Numbered from the stretch's first letter, positions 24,603-34,497 are shown. The stretch is DNA of 64,000 nt from JAXMHB01 sp046346965 (GCA_046346965.1 JAXMHB010000002.1:186001-250000), one strand, 5' to 3'. The notes: generated by a model from the letters alone, not told the origin. Program-made: numbers and translations.

Positions 24603-26896
24603 TGGACGCCCGCGCGCTCGGCTTGCTCGACCAGGCGCTGACGCGAGCGCCGCCGGAGCGCGAGGACTTCCTGCGCGGCGTCGCGGGCGAGGATCTCGAG
24701 TTGCTCCAGGATGCGCTGGCCTTGCTGCGCGCGCACCGCGACAGCGTGGGACTGCTCGAAACGCCGAGGCTGCCCGAATGCATAGGCCCTTGGCGCGTCC
24801 TCGAGCGTCTGGGTGCTGGCGGCATGGGTGAGGTCTACCGCGTCGAACGCAACGACGCAGGCTACCAACAGCAGGCGGCACTCAAGCTGACGGCCTTTGG
24901 CTGGGCCGGGCCGGAGGCGATCGCCCGCTTCCATGCCGAGCGCGCCTTCCTGGCACGCCTGGAGCACCCGAACATCGCGCGCATCATCGATGGCGGCACG
25001 GCCGCCGATGGGCGGCCTTGGGTGGTGATGGAGTACGTCGACGGCCTCCCCATAGACCGCTGGTGCGCGACGCGCCAGTCGACCATCCGTCAGCGCATCG
25101 AACTGTTCTGCCAGGTGCTTGCAGCGGTCGAGGCGGCACATCGTGCGCTGATCCTTCATCGCGACATCAAGCCCGCCAATGTGCTGGTCACCGGCGATGG
25201 CCAGGCCAAGCTGCTGGACTTCGGCATCGCCAAGAGCCTGTCTGTCGACAGCGGCCTCACCGCCACCGGCGCGGCACCGCTAACGCCCGAATATGCGAGT
25301 CCCGAGCAGCTCGCGGCGCAAGTGCTGACGACGGCATCGGATGTGTATGCGCTTGGCCTCGTGTTGCACCTGCTGCTGACCGGCAAGCTGCCGCATGCAC
25401 CAGCAGGACGCTCAGCGGTCGAGATCGAAGCACAGTTGCGCACCGCAGCGCCGACGCGGCCAAGCGCAACGCTGGACCCCGCCGCGCTGGCGCTGACGCC
25501 GCGGGAGGCGGTGGCATGGCGCCGATACCTCGAGGGGGATCTCGACCGCGTGCTGTTGAAGGCGCTCGCTGTGGACGTGGACCGTCGCTATGCCAGCGCC
25601 GCAGAGTTCACGGCCGACCTGCGACGTTGGCTCGATTTTCGCCCGGTGGCGGCGCGCCAGGGCGACCGCGGTTACCGTCTGCGCCTGTTTCTGCGGCGCA
25701 ATCGATTGGCGGTCGCGGCGTCGGCCGCAGCGGCATTGGCGCTGTCCGCGGGTCTGGCGGTGGCCGCCCACCAGGCGATGCTGGCGCGCGCCGAGGCAGC
25801 GCGTGCGCGCAGTGCGAACGACTTCCTGCTGCGACTGATCGCCGATGCCGATCCGGCCGCCAGCGGACGCCAACCCAGCCTCAAGGAAGCGCTGGACCAG
25901 GCGGTCGGGCGCATTCCCGAACACTTCTCGGGGCAGCCCGAGAGCGAGGCCGATGTGCGCCTGGGTATAGGCCGCGCCTATACCAATCTCATGCAACTGG
26001 ATGCCGCTGCGGCGCAGTTTGATCGCGCGCTGGCGCTGCGTGAGCCGGGGACGCCGGGGCATGCCGAGGTGCTGCAGGGCCAGGCGCTGTTGGATTGGAC
26101 CTTGGGCCGTACCAATGCCGCGGAAGCCCGCTACCGCGAGGCGCTCGCGGTGTTCACGCGCGAGCCGGCCTTGCGCCAGCAGGCTGGCACTGTGCGCAAC
26201 GATCTGGCGTCTTTGCTGAACGACCTCGGCCGATTCGACGAAGCAGTGCCGCTGGCCACGGCCGCGGTCGATGACGCCAGAGCGCTGGGACTCGATGCGG
26301 GCGCCCTAGGCGCGCGGCTGGAGAACCTGGGCAGCGCGCTGCAGGGCGCCGGACGTTTGCAGGAAGCGGATGCGACCTATCGTGCCGCCATTTCGGCGCT
26401 GGAGCAGGCGCTGCCGCAGCGTACCGTCGCGCTCGCGGTGGCGCTCAACAATTACGCGCTGGTGCAACGCGACGCCGGGCGGCTGCCTGAGGCTCTGGCC
26501 CTGTTCGAACGCGCGGTCGCCGTGCGCGAAGCGGCCTTCGGCCCGGACCATGCGGATCTCGCCGGCCCGCTCACCAACGCGGCGCGCATTCGCGCCGATC
26601 TTGGCGAACTCGGCGGCGCGCGCCGCGATATGGATCGCGCGCTGATGCTGGCCGAGCGCGCCTATGCCCCCGACTACCTGGGTCGCGGTCATGTGCAGCT
26701 GGCGGCGGCCCAGGTGGCGCTCGCCGAGGGCGATGCAGTACGCGCCGTCGGTCACGCGAATGCGGCGCTCGCGGTCTTCGCGCGCGCCGACTCGGCCGAC
26801 CCGGCGTGGTCCGAGCGTGCGCGCACGCTGATCGCAAAGGCGCAAGCGCTGATCGACGCAGGCGATGCGACACGCGCGCCCGATTCTGCGCCTTGA
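24602..26896 (+). CDS. Membrane Ser/Thr protein kinase with C-terminal TPR region
   Basis: A 764-residue Hanks-type kinase. The Gly loop GAGGMGEVYR starts near residue 73, the ATP-binding Lys is K95, the catalytic Asp is D188 in HRDIKPANVL and the metal-binding Asp is D206 in DFG, so the kinase should be active. One membrane helix (about 369-390) separates it from a large C-terminal part, placed outside the cytoplasm by this topology, with repeated TPR units such as ALNNYALVQRDAGRLPEALA. Before the kinase, about 60 residues (LLDQALTRAPPEREDFLRG) are typical of this subfamily. It overlaps the sigma gene by one base, which marks it as the probable sensor and activator of that factor. Confidence 0.92.
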   Translation: MDARALGLLDQALTRAPPEREDFLRGVAGEDLELLQDALALLRAHRDSVGLLETPRLPECIGPWRVLERLGAGGMGEVYRVERNDAGYQQQAALKLTAFGWAGPEAIARFHAERAFLARLEHPNIARIIDGGTAADGRPWVVMEYVDGLPIDRWCATRQSTIRQRIELFCQVLAAVEAAHRALILHRDIKPANVLVTGDGQAKLLDFGIAKSLSVDSGLTATGAAPLTPEYASPEQLAAQVLTTASDVYALGLVLHLLLTGKLPHAPAGRSAVEIEAQLRTAAPTRPSATLDPAALALTPREAVAWRRYLEGDLDRVLLKALAVDVDRRYASAAEFTADLRRWLDFRPVAARQGDRGYRLRLFLRRNRLAVAASAAAALALSAGLAVAAHQAMLARAEAARARSANDFLLRLIADADPAASGRQPSLKEALDQAVGRIPEHFSGQPESEADVRLGIGRAYTNLMQLDAAAAQFDRALALREPGTPGHAEVLQGQALLDWTLGRTNAAEARYREALAVFTREPALRQQAGTVRNDLASLLNDLGRFDEAVPLATAAVDDARALGLDAGALGARLENLGSALQGAGRLQEADATYRAAISALEQALPQRTVALAVALNNYALVQRDAGRLPEALALFERAVAVREAAFGPDHADLAGPLTNAARIRADLGELGGARRDMDRALMLAERAYAPDYLGRGHVQLAAAQVALAEGDAVRAVGHANAALAVFARADSADPAWSERARTLIAKAQALIDAGDATRAPDSAP

Positions 26897-26940
26897 GGAC
26901 TGACACGCGGCCCTTCGTCCGCGTCTGCAGGAGTCCTCCG

Positions 26941-29064
26941 ATGTACCCGCGCACCGATTTCCGCACGCTCCGTGGCCGTTGGCGACGCCTGCAGGCCCCG
27001 CTGGCACTGGTCCTGTGCTGGGCTCCGGCCCTGCACGCTGCGCCGGATGGCCCGGGCGGCGTCGCCTTTTGGGCCACCGCGGTCAACGACTCCTGGTTCA
27101 ACCCCTTCCGCTGGGGCGGCATCCTGCCCTGGCAGGGCGGTGTGCCGCAGTCGGATGTGAGCTGTCGCATCGAACTGGCGGTGCAGGTCGATGCACTCGG
27201 TCAGGGACAGGTCGCCTCCTGTCACCACCTGCAGTTCAACAACACCGGGATCGTGGTGCGCGTCGCCGGTTCCTCCCAGCGCGCCGAGTTGAATGTGCAC
27301 GGCACACAGATGGACAACAACGGCTTGATCCTGATCGGCGGCCAGGATGCCCTGCAGGACTCGTCTCTGATCATCCACAACAACACCAACGCCAATGGAG
27401 CGAACGGCCGGATCCGGCTGTCTGCGCCCGCCAACCATGTAGCGGACCTGCGCGCGTCGTCGAACCAGGGCTGGCTGCTGGTGAACTGGCCCGCACACAC
27501 CATCGAAGGCAACGGAAACATCCGCGTGCGCCTGCAGAACGACGGCCTGGTCGATGCCAATGTGACCGGCCGCACGCTGGTCTTCGACGGCAGCCACAAT
27601 GTCGACAACAACGGTCTGGTGCGGGCGATGGACGGCGGTGCGCTGGCCTTGTCGATGCCCAATGGGGCCTTTGGCTTCCGCCAGTTTGGCGCCGGCCGCA
27701 TCGTCGTGGGCGCCGGCTCGGGATTGATCCTGAACAGTGCCGGCTCCGAAGGTTTGGTGGGCGGCCGCCTGCAGACCATGGGCAGCGGTTTGGTGACCGT
27801 CACCGCGCAGGGCTTCCCGATCCAGGACGTGCACTTTGAAGCCGGCTCGCGGATGACCTTCTCCGGCAATTCGGGGCTCTACATCGGCCCGCTGGGCCTG
27901 CGCAACGACGGCTTGATCCAAACCGGGCCCAGTGGCTTTGTCACCTCGCGTTTTGGCGAGAGCACGACGCTGACCGGCAGCGGACGCGTGCAACTGGAAG
28001 GCGGCGCGCTCGCGGCCTTGTTTGGCGGTGGCGGGCAGGCCATGGTCAACGCCGCGGGTCACACCATCGGCGGCTACGGCACCATCGCGCTGGCACTGAC
28101 CAACCAGGGCGAGGTGCTCGCCGATCGCAACGGTCTCAACAGCGGTCCGGGCCAGCTGACCCTGCAAAGCTCGGCGCAGACCAATAGCGGGACACTGGTG
28201 GCCCGCGGCGGCGGCACGCTCCATCTGCAAGAAATCACGTTGACGCAGAACGCGCAAGGGCTGGTGCGCATCGAACAGGATTCCGCTCTGGTCCTGGAAG
28301 GCAACCATCCGGCCATCATCGGCGGCACCTTGACCACCAGCGGCAACGGCGTGATCGCTCCGAACTCGACCACCGCGCGGCTGGAGAATCTGACGCTGGC
28401 CGCAGGCGCCAATGTTCAGGTGCCCTGCTCGCGCGAGCTGACGCTGGTCGGCAGCATCAACAACCGCGGCACGATCACGCTCGACAACTCAGGCTGCGGA
28501 CCCAACTACGCCACGCTGCGCGGCAGCGGCGCGACCACGCTGACGCAGGCGGGCGAAGTGCGCCTGCGTGCCGACGGCCCTTCGATCAACGTCACGCTGG
28601 ACGGCGGCGCCGGACCGCTGACCTTGGGCGCCAGCCAGGTGCTGAGCGGCAGCGGGCGCATCGGCGGCAATGTGCGCGTGGACGGGGTGCTCGCCCCGGA
28701 TCAGCCCTACGTGCCAGCAGGAGCCGTCGGCGTTTTCAGCGTCAACGCCGGTGCCACCCTGACGCTGAGCAACAGCGCCGCCACCCTGCTCGACATCGCC
28801 AGTGCGGCCAGCTTCGATCGCATCGACGGCAGCGGCAACATCGTGCTCGGCGGACGTCTGGTGCTCCAGAGCGCCAACGGCTACGTCCCCGCGCTCGGCA
28901 CCCAGTTCGACTTGATCAGCGGCAGCAGCCTGACTGGCCGCATCGCCAGCGTGGAGCTCCCGCCCTCCTATGCACGGCTAGACGCGCGCCTCGAGCAACT
29001 CGCCGATCGGCTGCGCCTGACGATCACCGCGCCGCTGCTGGCGGATGGCTTCGAAGGGCCCTGA
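26941..29064 (+). CDS. Secreted beta-rich protein with GFE-type C-terminus, function unknown
   Basis: A 707-residue exported protein, start fixed by AGGAG (26929-26933) 7 bases before the ATG. A long signal peptide ends near HAAP. The mature protein is rich in Gly, Asn, Leu and Thr with many short degenerate beta repeats (SGRVQLEGGALAAL, NQGEVLADRNG, NNRGTITLDNSG), as in beta-helix adhesins and autotransporter passengers. No membrane beta-barrel follows. The protein ends LLADGFEGP; a GFE-containing end recurs on many exported Xanthomonadales proteins as far as I recall and may be a sorting tail. It lies 44 bases after the kinase and may be a target of the sigma factor. Confidence 0.75.
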   Translation: MYPRTDFRTLRGRWRRLQAPLALVLCWAPALHAAPDGPGGVAFWATAVNDSWFNPFRWGGILPWQGGVPQSDVSCRIELAVQVDALGQGQVASCHHLQFNNTGIVVRVAGSSQRAELNVHGTQMDNNGLILIGGQDALQDSSLIIHNNTNANGANGRIRLSAPANHVADLRASSNQGWLLVNWPAHTIEGNGNIRVRLQNDGLVDANVTGRTLVFDGSHNVDNNGLVRAMDGGALALSMPNGAFGFRQFGAGRIVVGAGSGLILNSAGSEGLVGGRLQTMGSGLVTVTAQGFPIQDVHFEAGSRMTFSGNSGLYIGPLGLRNDGLIQTGPSGFVTSRFGESTTLTGSGRVQLEGGALAALFGGGGQAMVNAAGHTIGGYGTIALALTNQGEVLADRNGLNSGPGQLTLQSSAQTNSGTLVARGGGTLHLQEITLTQNAQGLVRIEQDSALVLEGNHPAIIGGTLTTSGNGVIAPNSTTARLENLTLAAGANVQVPCSRELTLVGSINNRGTITLDNSGCGPNYATLRGSGATTLTQAGEVRLRADGPSINVTLDGGAGPLTLGASQVLSGSGRIGGNVRVDGVLAPDQPYVPAGAVGVFSVNAGATLTLSNSAATLLDIASAASFDRIDGSGNIVLGGRLVLQSANGYVPALGTQFDLISGSSLTGRIASVELPPSYARLDARLEQLADRLRLTITAPLLADGFEGP

Positions 29065-29080
29065 TCCGCGCCGCCGACCC

Positions 29081-29117
29081 CCAGCAGCGTACCTGCGCCG
29101 CGCAGGCGCGCTGCTGG
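29081..29117. terminator. Hairpin between convergent genes
   Basis: An outer 9-bp stem (29081-29089 with 29109-29117) and an inner 6-bp stem (29092-29097 with 29101-29106) form one long hairpin 16 bases past the secreted-protein stop. It has no T-run on either strand but lies where a two-way terminator is expected. Confidence 0.5.
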
Positions 29118-29172
29118 CGCGCGCTCGCAGGTGGCGACGAGCGCCGCACCCGGCCGTGCATCGTCCGAACCG

Positions 29173-29766
29173 CTAACCCTGAAAGCGCTCGGTCTTGGGG
29201 ATCGTCGGGCACTGCCGGGTGGGCTTGGGATCGCCGGCGCTGGTGTCCAGCATCCAGCAGTCTTCCAACACCGAGCAGTAGCACACCTTGAGCCGCACGG
29301 CGAAGCGTTCGCGATTCAATGCGGACCAGACCGCCGCATCGGCCGAGGCCTGGTCGTAGCGCAGAAAACTGACCTCCTCACCCGGCACCAGCACCCGTTC
29401 TGGATTCGAGGTGATGGTGATCAAGTCGCCGCTGGCCTGGCAGCAGGCGCGCAGCAGCGCGCCAGCGTCGGGCTGCGCAGCATCCTGGTAGTAGACCTGC
29501 ACCGTGTGGATGCGGGCTGGCCCGATCCCCGCATTGTGCAGATTGAAGGTGATCGCCGAGGCGCCGTCGTCCAGCCGATTGCCGGTGCCGTACTGCACGA
29601 ATGGCCAGGTGCTCGCGGCCATCATGCGCTCCTGCGTGCGGTTGGCGCTGACCGCCACCTGTAGCGAGATGGCTGAGATCAGCACCGCCGCGCCGCCCAG
29701 CAGGTAGTCCAGCCAGCCCATCCTCGCTGCGCGCCCGGCTGGCGCGTCTTTGGGTGTTGCGTCCAT
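29173..29766 (-). CDS. Hypothetical single-pass membrane protein
   Basis: A 197-residue protein that I do not recognise. A short cytoplasmic N-terminus is followed by one membrane helix (LLGGAAVLISAISLQVAVSA, about residues 21-41) and a C-terminal domain with several Cys (RACC, VCYC, DCW, RQC). ATG 29766 is preferred, since AGGA lies 8 bases upstream and the longer frame is Arg-rich. The helix followed by short beta strands (AITFNLHNAGIGPARIHTVQ) resembles small predicted envelope proteins of unknown role. It is divergent from the TonB receptor. Confidence 0.65.
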   Translation of the reverse strand: MDATPKDAPAGRAARMGWLDYLLGGAAVLISAISLQVAVSANRTQERMMAASTWPFVQYGTGNRLDDGASAITFNLHNAGIGPARIHTVQVYYQDAAQPDAGALLRACCQASGDLITITSNPERVLVPGEEVSFLRYDQASADAAVWSALNRERFAVRLKVCYCSVLEDCWMLDTSAGDPKPTRQCPTIPKTERFQG

Positions 29767-30077
29767 GCCTACGGTCCTGGCAGTTGCAGGGCAAGGCGGC
29801 GCCCGAGGGAAGATTGGGCCAGCCGCACCGTCGCGCATTCTGGCCTCCTGATCCAGTGTTGGCGATGGGCCTGTGGTCATTGACCGCGCTCGCCGTGTGC
29901 AGCAAGCGCGCCAGCGACAGCGCCATAGAGGCGCGAGCGTGCCGCTCCCGCGCACTGGCGCCTGCGTGCGCATGCCTGCCCAAGGTTTCCAAGGGTGGGG
30001 GCTGCGACACTGCGTCGCATCCCGAAAACAGGAATGCTTCTCGATCATGCGCAGCCCCTTCGACCTCGGAGGCGCGC
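29767..30077. promoter_or_regulatory. Divergent intergenic region upstream of the TonB receptor
   Basis: About 310 bases with no credible gene. CGGAGG at 30068-30072 is the receptor's ribosome binding site. I looked for a Fur box and a cobalamin riboswitch and found no convincing match. Confidence 0.4.
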
Positions 30078-32396
30078 ATGCGCATCCACGCCAAGCCCCA
30101 TCCCCTGGCCGTTTGTCTGCTGCTGGCGCTATCCGGCGCGCTGCGGGCAGAACCCGATCACCAACCGCGCCCTGGCGACGAGACCGCACACAGCGCGCGC
30201 AAGCAACTGGGTACGGTGACCGTGACCGGGCTGCAGCCGACCTCGCTGCCGACGCAGATCCCCACCACCATCGAGGGTATCCGTGGCGATGAGGTCGAGC
30301 GCAAGATCAACGCAATCGACAGTCCGGATGCGCTCAAGTACTTCCCCAGCTTGCTGGTGCGCAAGCGCTACATCGGCGATTTCGACCACGCGGTGCTGGC
30401 GACACGCGCATCCGGGACCGGCAACAGCGCGCGCTCACTGATTTACGCCGACGGCATTCTGCTGTCGAACCTGCTCGGCAACGGCGCCAGTTTCACGCCG
30501 CGCTGGGGCCTGGTGACGCCCGAAGAGATTGAGCGCGTGGACGTGCTGTACGGGCCGTTCTCGGCGGCCTATCCCGGCAATTCGGTGGGGGCAGTGGTCG
30601 ACTATGTCACGCGCATGCCGCAGCAGTTCGAGGCGCATGCGAAGTTCGGCTACTACACCCAGAAGCACGATCTGTATGCCACCAAGGACTGGTTTCCAAG
30701 CTGGCAGGCGAGCACTTCCATCGGCAGTCGCAGTGGCGACTTCTCCTGGTGGATCAACCTGAGCCGATTGGACAGCCAGGGCCATCCGATTGCATTTGCC
30801 ACGCGCCTGTTGAGCGCCGGTACCAGTGGCAGCGGCACGCCAGTGAGTGGTGCTGTCGCCGGCAACAATCCGCGCAACCAGCCCTGGTGGCTGCTCGGCG
30901 CTACCAATCAGATCGACACCGTGCAGGACCACGCCAAGATCAAGCTGGCCTATGACTTCACGCCGACTCTGCGGCTGTCCTATGTGTACGGCTGGTGGGA
31001 CAACGATGCGGTACGCGATTCGAGCAGTTTCCTGCGCGATGCCAGCGGTAATCCGGTCTATAGCGGCAATGTGCTGATCGATGGTCGCCGCTATGCGCTG
31101 ACGGCGGCCGATATCTCGCTGCAGCGGCAAACGCTGGAGCATCAGATCCACGGGCTCTCGCTGAAGAGCAATAGCGGCGAGACCTTCGACTACACGCTGA
31201 GCGCCAGCCGCTACGACTACACCACCGATCTCACACGCTCGCCCACACTGGCGCGACCGCAGGCCGATACCGGCGGTGCCGGGCGCATCGCCGACGGTGA
31301 CGGCACCGGTTGGACCACCTTCAATGCCAGCGGAACCTGGCGCTCGGACGGTATCGACGGCGCGCATGTGGTCGACTTTGGCTTGCAGCACGACACTTAC
31401 GATCTGCGCACCACCGTGTACACCACCAGCGACTGGCTGCGTGGCGGCCGCGAATCGCGCTTCTCCGCCTTCGCGGGACAAACCCGCTTGACCAGCCTGT
31501 ACGTCCAGGACACCTGGCGCTTCGCGCCGGCATGGGTGGGCACACTGGGTCTGCGTCATGAGCGCTGGCGCGCCCAGGATGGCGCGCTGTCGAACGCCAG
31601 CCAGACCTTGCGCTTGCCGACCCGCGAGGAGAGCGACTGGTCGCCCAAGGCGGCGCTGGCCTGGCAGTTCAGCGACGACTGGTCGCTGCAGGCCTCGCTC
31701 GGTCGCGCGCTGCGCAACCCCACCGTCAGCGAGCTCTATCAGGGCACGATCTCGACCAATGTCATCGTCAACAACGATCCAAATCTGAAGCCGGAACGCT
31801 CCTGGACCAGCGAGCTCTCGGCGCTGCGTCGACTGGACCCGGGCACGCTGCGCACCACGGTGTTCTACGAACTGACCGACGATGCCCTGTACTCGCAGAC
31901 CAATGTCACCGTCACGCCGAACGTCACCAATATCCAGAACGTCGATCGTATCCGCACACGCGGACTGGAGCTCGCCTGGCAGACGGATTCGGTGTTCATC
32001 GAGGGCCTGTCGCTGTCGAGCAGCCTGACTTATGCGCAGTCGATCATCACCCAGAACGCGAACTTCCCCGCCAGCGAGGGCCAGTGGCAGCCGCGCGTGC
32101 CGCGCTGGCGCGCCAACCTGCTCGCCAGCTATCGGCTGAACGACCACTGGAACTTCAGCTTGGGCGCGCGCTACAGCGGCAAGCAATTCAACACGCTGGA
32201 CAACGCCGACCCCAACGGCAGCGCCTACACCGGCGTGGGCAAGTTCCTGGTCGCCGACGCGCGCGCGCGCTGGCAGATCAACGAGCACTGGAGCGCTGCG
32301 TTCGGCATCGACAATCTCGGTGATCGTACCTATTGGGCCTTCCATCCGTACAACCAGCGGACCTACGCGCTGGAGCTGCGCTACGACGCCTATTGA
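30078..32396 (+). CDS. TonB-dependent outer membrane receptor
   Basis: A 772-residue outer-membrane beta-barrel. A signal peptide (about 1-24) is followed by a TonB-box-like LGTVTVTG, a plug domain (about 60-190, with SLIYADGILLSN and EEIERVDVLYGPFSAAYPGNSVGAVVDY) and a 22-strand barrel ending in YALELRYDAY, whose terminal aromatic residue suits barrel insertion. It is followed after 19 bases by a PepSY membrane protein, a common partner of siderophore or metal receptors, so iron or another metal chelate is the likely substrate. The exact ligand cannot be inferred. Confidence 0.92.
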   Translation: MRIHAKPHPLAVCLLLALSGALRAEPDHQPRPGDETAHSARKQLGTVTVTGLQPTSLPTQIPTTIEGIRGDEVERKINAIDSPDALKYFPSLLVRKRYIGDFDHAVLATRASGTGNSARSLIYADGILLSNLLGNGASFTPRWGLVTPEEIERVDVLYGPFSAAYPGNSVGAVVDYVTRMPQQFEAHAKFGYYTQKHDLYATKDWFPSWQASTSIGSRSGDFSWWINLSRLDSQGHPIAFATRLLSAGTSGSGTPVSGAVAGNNPRNQPWWLLGATNQIDTVQDHAKIKLAYDFTPTLRLSYVYGWWDNDAVRDSSSFLRDASGNPVYSGNVLIDGRRYALTAADISLQRQTLEHQIHGLSLKSNSGETFDYTLSASRYDYTTDLTRSPTLARPQADTGGAGRIADGDGTGWTTFNASGTWRSDGIDGAHVVDFGLQHDTYDLRTTVYTTSDWLRGGRESRFSAFAGQTRLTSLYVQDTWRFAPAWVGTLGLRHERWRAQDGALSNASQTLRLPTREESDWSPKAALAWQFSDDWSLQASLGRALRNPTVSELYQGTISTNVIVNNDPNLKPERSWTSELSALRRLDPGTLRTTVFYELTDDALYSQTNVTVTPNVTNIQNVDRIRTRGLELAWQTDSVFIEGLSLSSSLTYAQSIITQNANFPASEGQWQPRVPRWRANLLASYRLNDHWNFSLGARYSGKQFNTLDNADPNGSAYTGVGKFLVADARARWQINEHWSAAFGIDNLGDRTYWAFHPYNQRTYALELRYDAY

Positions 32397-32415
32397 AGCG
32401 CGTGGAGATACGTTG

Positions 32416-33696
32416 ATGCCTGCCATGCACACTGCCGACATCCCGCCGCAGCGAGCCTACGCCCGGCTGTGGCGCTGGCATTTCTATGCGGCGTTTCTGG
32501 TGATTCCATTTGTGTTGTGGCAAGGCACCACGGGCGTGCTCTATCTCTGGCACCAGGACATCGCCGACCAGCTCTGGCCGCAGCTGCGCCTCGTCGAACC
32601 GGGCAACGACCGGGTGTCGCTGGACACCCAAATCAGCGTCGCCGAGCTGGCGCAAGGTGCGCCAGCCCGACTGATCAGGCTGCCCGCGGCGCAGGATCGT
32701 AGTACCGAGTTCGTCTTCGACGCCGGTAACGGTTTGATCGCACCCAGCTATGTCAACCCGTACACGGGCGCACACTTGGGCTCGGTGCCGGCGACGGCCT
32801 GGCTGCCGGGCCTGACACGCAAGCTGCATGGCGGTTGGCCACTGGGTGACCCCGGTTCCTGGCTGTTGGAACTCGGCGCCGGTTGGACCCTGGTGATGGT
32901 GCTGACCGGGCTGTATCTGTGGTGGCCGCGCGGTCGCGAGGGTTGTGCCGGGGTGTTGTACCCCCGACTGACGCGCAGCCCGCGGGTGTTCTGGCGTGAT
33001 CTGCATAGCGTGGTCGGGGTGTGGTTCGCGGCTGTATTCGTCGCATTTCTGCTCACGGCGCTGCCGTGGACAGCCTTCTGGGGTGAGCAGATCCTGCGCC
33101 CGCTGCAGCGCGCCACCGGGCAGACCGCACCGGCAGCGCTCGGTTTCGGCGCGATGCCGCTCAAGTCCATCGACGCCGGTGGCGGTCGGCAGATCAGCCT
33201 GGATCAGGCCGTCGCGATCGCCCGGGCCGAGGGTCTGAACGGCGATCTGGAAATCCAGCCGCGCAGCGGCGATGCGCCGATCGGCATCACGCTGAGGCAA
33301 GGCCGATCCAGCGATGAGCGCGTGCTACAAATTGATCGTTATCGCGGCGTGGTGCTTGCGCGCGTGGGTTGGCAGGACTACCCGCTGATTCCGAAAGTCG
33401 TGGCAACCGGCGTGGATCTGCACGAGGGCACCTTCTTCGGACGCGCCAACCAGTGGTTCAATACCGCCGTGGTGGCCGCCTTGTACTGGTTGGCGATCAC
33501 CGGCCTCATCGGTTGGTATCGCCGGCGACCGGCGCGAGGCTTGGCTGCGCCGCCGCGCGTGCCGAGCTCGATTCCGCGATCTATCCGGTGGGCCGCAATC
33601 GGTCTGTGCGTGCTGCTGCCCTTGCTCGGACTATCGGTCCTGCTGGTCGCCGCCTTCGACCGCTGGCTGGTCCGCACGCGAGCCGCAATGGCTTGA
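32416..33696 (+). CDS. PepSY-associated inner membrane protein
   Basis: A 426-residue protein with the PepSY_TM architecture: N-terminal helix after LWRWHFYAAFLVIPFVLWQG, helix near AGWTLVMVLTGLYLWWPRG, helix at WFAAVFVAFLLTALPW, a periplasmic PepSY region and two C-terminal helices. His residues in RWHFYA, TRKLHGGW, DLHSVVG and DLHEGTFFG are family-conserved and could bind haem or metal; relatives reduce ferric siderophores. GGAGA lies 7 bases before ATG 32416. It forms an operon with the TonB receptor. Confidence 0.88.
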   Translation: MPAMHTADIPPQRAYARLWRWHFYAAFLVIPFVLWQGTTGVLYLWHQDIADQLWPQLRLVEPGNDRVSLDTQISVAELAQGAPARLIRLPAAQDRSTEFVFDAGNGLIAPSYVNPYTGAHLGSVPATAWLPGLTRKLHGGWPLGDPGSWLLELGAGWTLVMVLTGLYLWWPRGREGCAGVLYPRLTRSPRVFWRDLHSVVGVWFAAVFVAFLLTALPWTAFWGEQILRPLQRATGQTAPAALGFGAMPLKSIDAGGGRQISLDQAVAIARAEGLNGDLEIQPRSGDAPIGITLRQGRSSDERVLQIDRYRGVVLARVGWQDYPLIPKVVATGVDLHEGTFFGRANQWFNTAVVAALYWLAITGLIGWYRRRPARGLAAPPRVPSSIPRSIRWAAIGLCVLLPLLGLSVLLVAAFDRWLVRTRAAMA

Positions 33697-33721
33697 GGCC
33701 CGCGTCGGCCGGTCGCGGGCC
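33697..33721. terminator. Hairpin between convergent genes
   Basis: Eight-bp stem GGCCCGCG/CGCGGGCC (33697-33704 with 33714-33721) directly after the PepSY stop and 24 bases before the end of the convergent peptidase gene. There is no T-run. Confidence 0.5.
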
Positions 33722-33744
33722 TGCCACAGCGGCCTTGGGCCGTC

Positions 33745-34497
33745 TCAGCCAGTAGCCGGCTGCAGCAGCCGCGACCAGCTGCGGTCGATCTGCTGGTACT
33801 CGCCCGGACAGCGCTGGGCGCGCGCCTCGGGGAGGAAATCGTCGCCGACCAGATCTTCGTGCTTCTCCGGGTTGCTGCCGTAGACCCAGCAGACCAGATT
33901 GAAGAAGCGCTGCTTGTCGAGCGAGTGTTCGTCGGCGTAGGTGGAGTCGTCGATCTCGTCCTCCGACTGCTCGGCGCTGACGTAGTAGGACAGCGCCGCG
34001 CTGAGCACGGCGTCGTCGCCCTCGCCATCGTCGATCATCACCCAGGCGGCGAGTTGGTCCACCGCATCCTCCTCGCGACCGGTGATGGGCAAGTCCAGCA
34101 CGTGGACCAGCGCGTGTCCCAGCTCGTGAAACAGCACCAGCACAAAGGCGCCCATGACGGCGTTGTTGAGCTCGTCCTCGGTTTCGTACTGATCCGCCAT
34201 GGTCTCGTAGTAGCTCTGCAGCAGCTCGAAGCACATGGAGATCTGCTGCTCGCCGGGATCGTAAAAGGCGTTGGCCTCGCCGCACTCTGCGAAGCGCACG
34301 CCGACGCGCGTCGGCAGCTGGATCGATTCGTTGAAGGCCTTGGCAAACTCCTCCAGCAGCTTGGAGTCGTGCAGCACCTGGGCCAATTCCTGGTACTGAT
34401 CGCTTTCGAGCGCCGGCGGACGCACCTGGATTTGCGCCGAGGCCAGGCTGGCCCATCCGCTCAACAGCACCCACAGCCAGATTCTGACAGCGATCAT
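33745..34497 (-). CDS. DUF4344 domain putative secreted metallopeptidase
   Basis: A 250-residue exported protein. A signal peptide (MIAVRIWLWVLLSGWASLASA, one residue more than shown in some spellings; about 1-21) is followed by a domain with the gluzincin-like motif FHELGHALVH near residues 122-131 and downstream acidic residues (GREEDAVDQLAAWVMI) that could supply the third zinc ligand. The Cys pairs (AECGEANA, SMCFELL) suit a periplasmic protein. ATG 34497 is chosen because the signal peptide starts there and GGGGGG lies just upstream. The substrate is unknown. Confidence 0.82.
   Translation of the reverse strand: MIAVRIWLWVLLSGWASLASAQIQVRPPALESDQYQELAQVLHDSKLLEEFAKAFNESIQLPTRVGVRFAECGEANAFYDPGEQQISMCFELLQSYYETMADQYETEDELNNAVMGAFVLVLFHELGHALVHVLDLPITGREEDAVDQLAAWVMIDDGEGDDAVLSAALSYYVSAEQSEDEIDDSTYADEHSLDKQRFFNLVCWVYGSNPEKHEDLVGDDFLPEARAQRCPGEYQQIDRSWSRLLQPATG

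Noticed and set aside
26941..29064. Classical autotransporter
   Set aside because: Passenger-like beta repeats are present but no C-terminal beta-barrel; the protein ends in a short GFE tail.
29767..30077. Fur box or cobalamin riboswitch before the TonB receptor
   Set aside because: No 19-bp Fur-like inverted repeat and no B12-box sequence found by eye.
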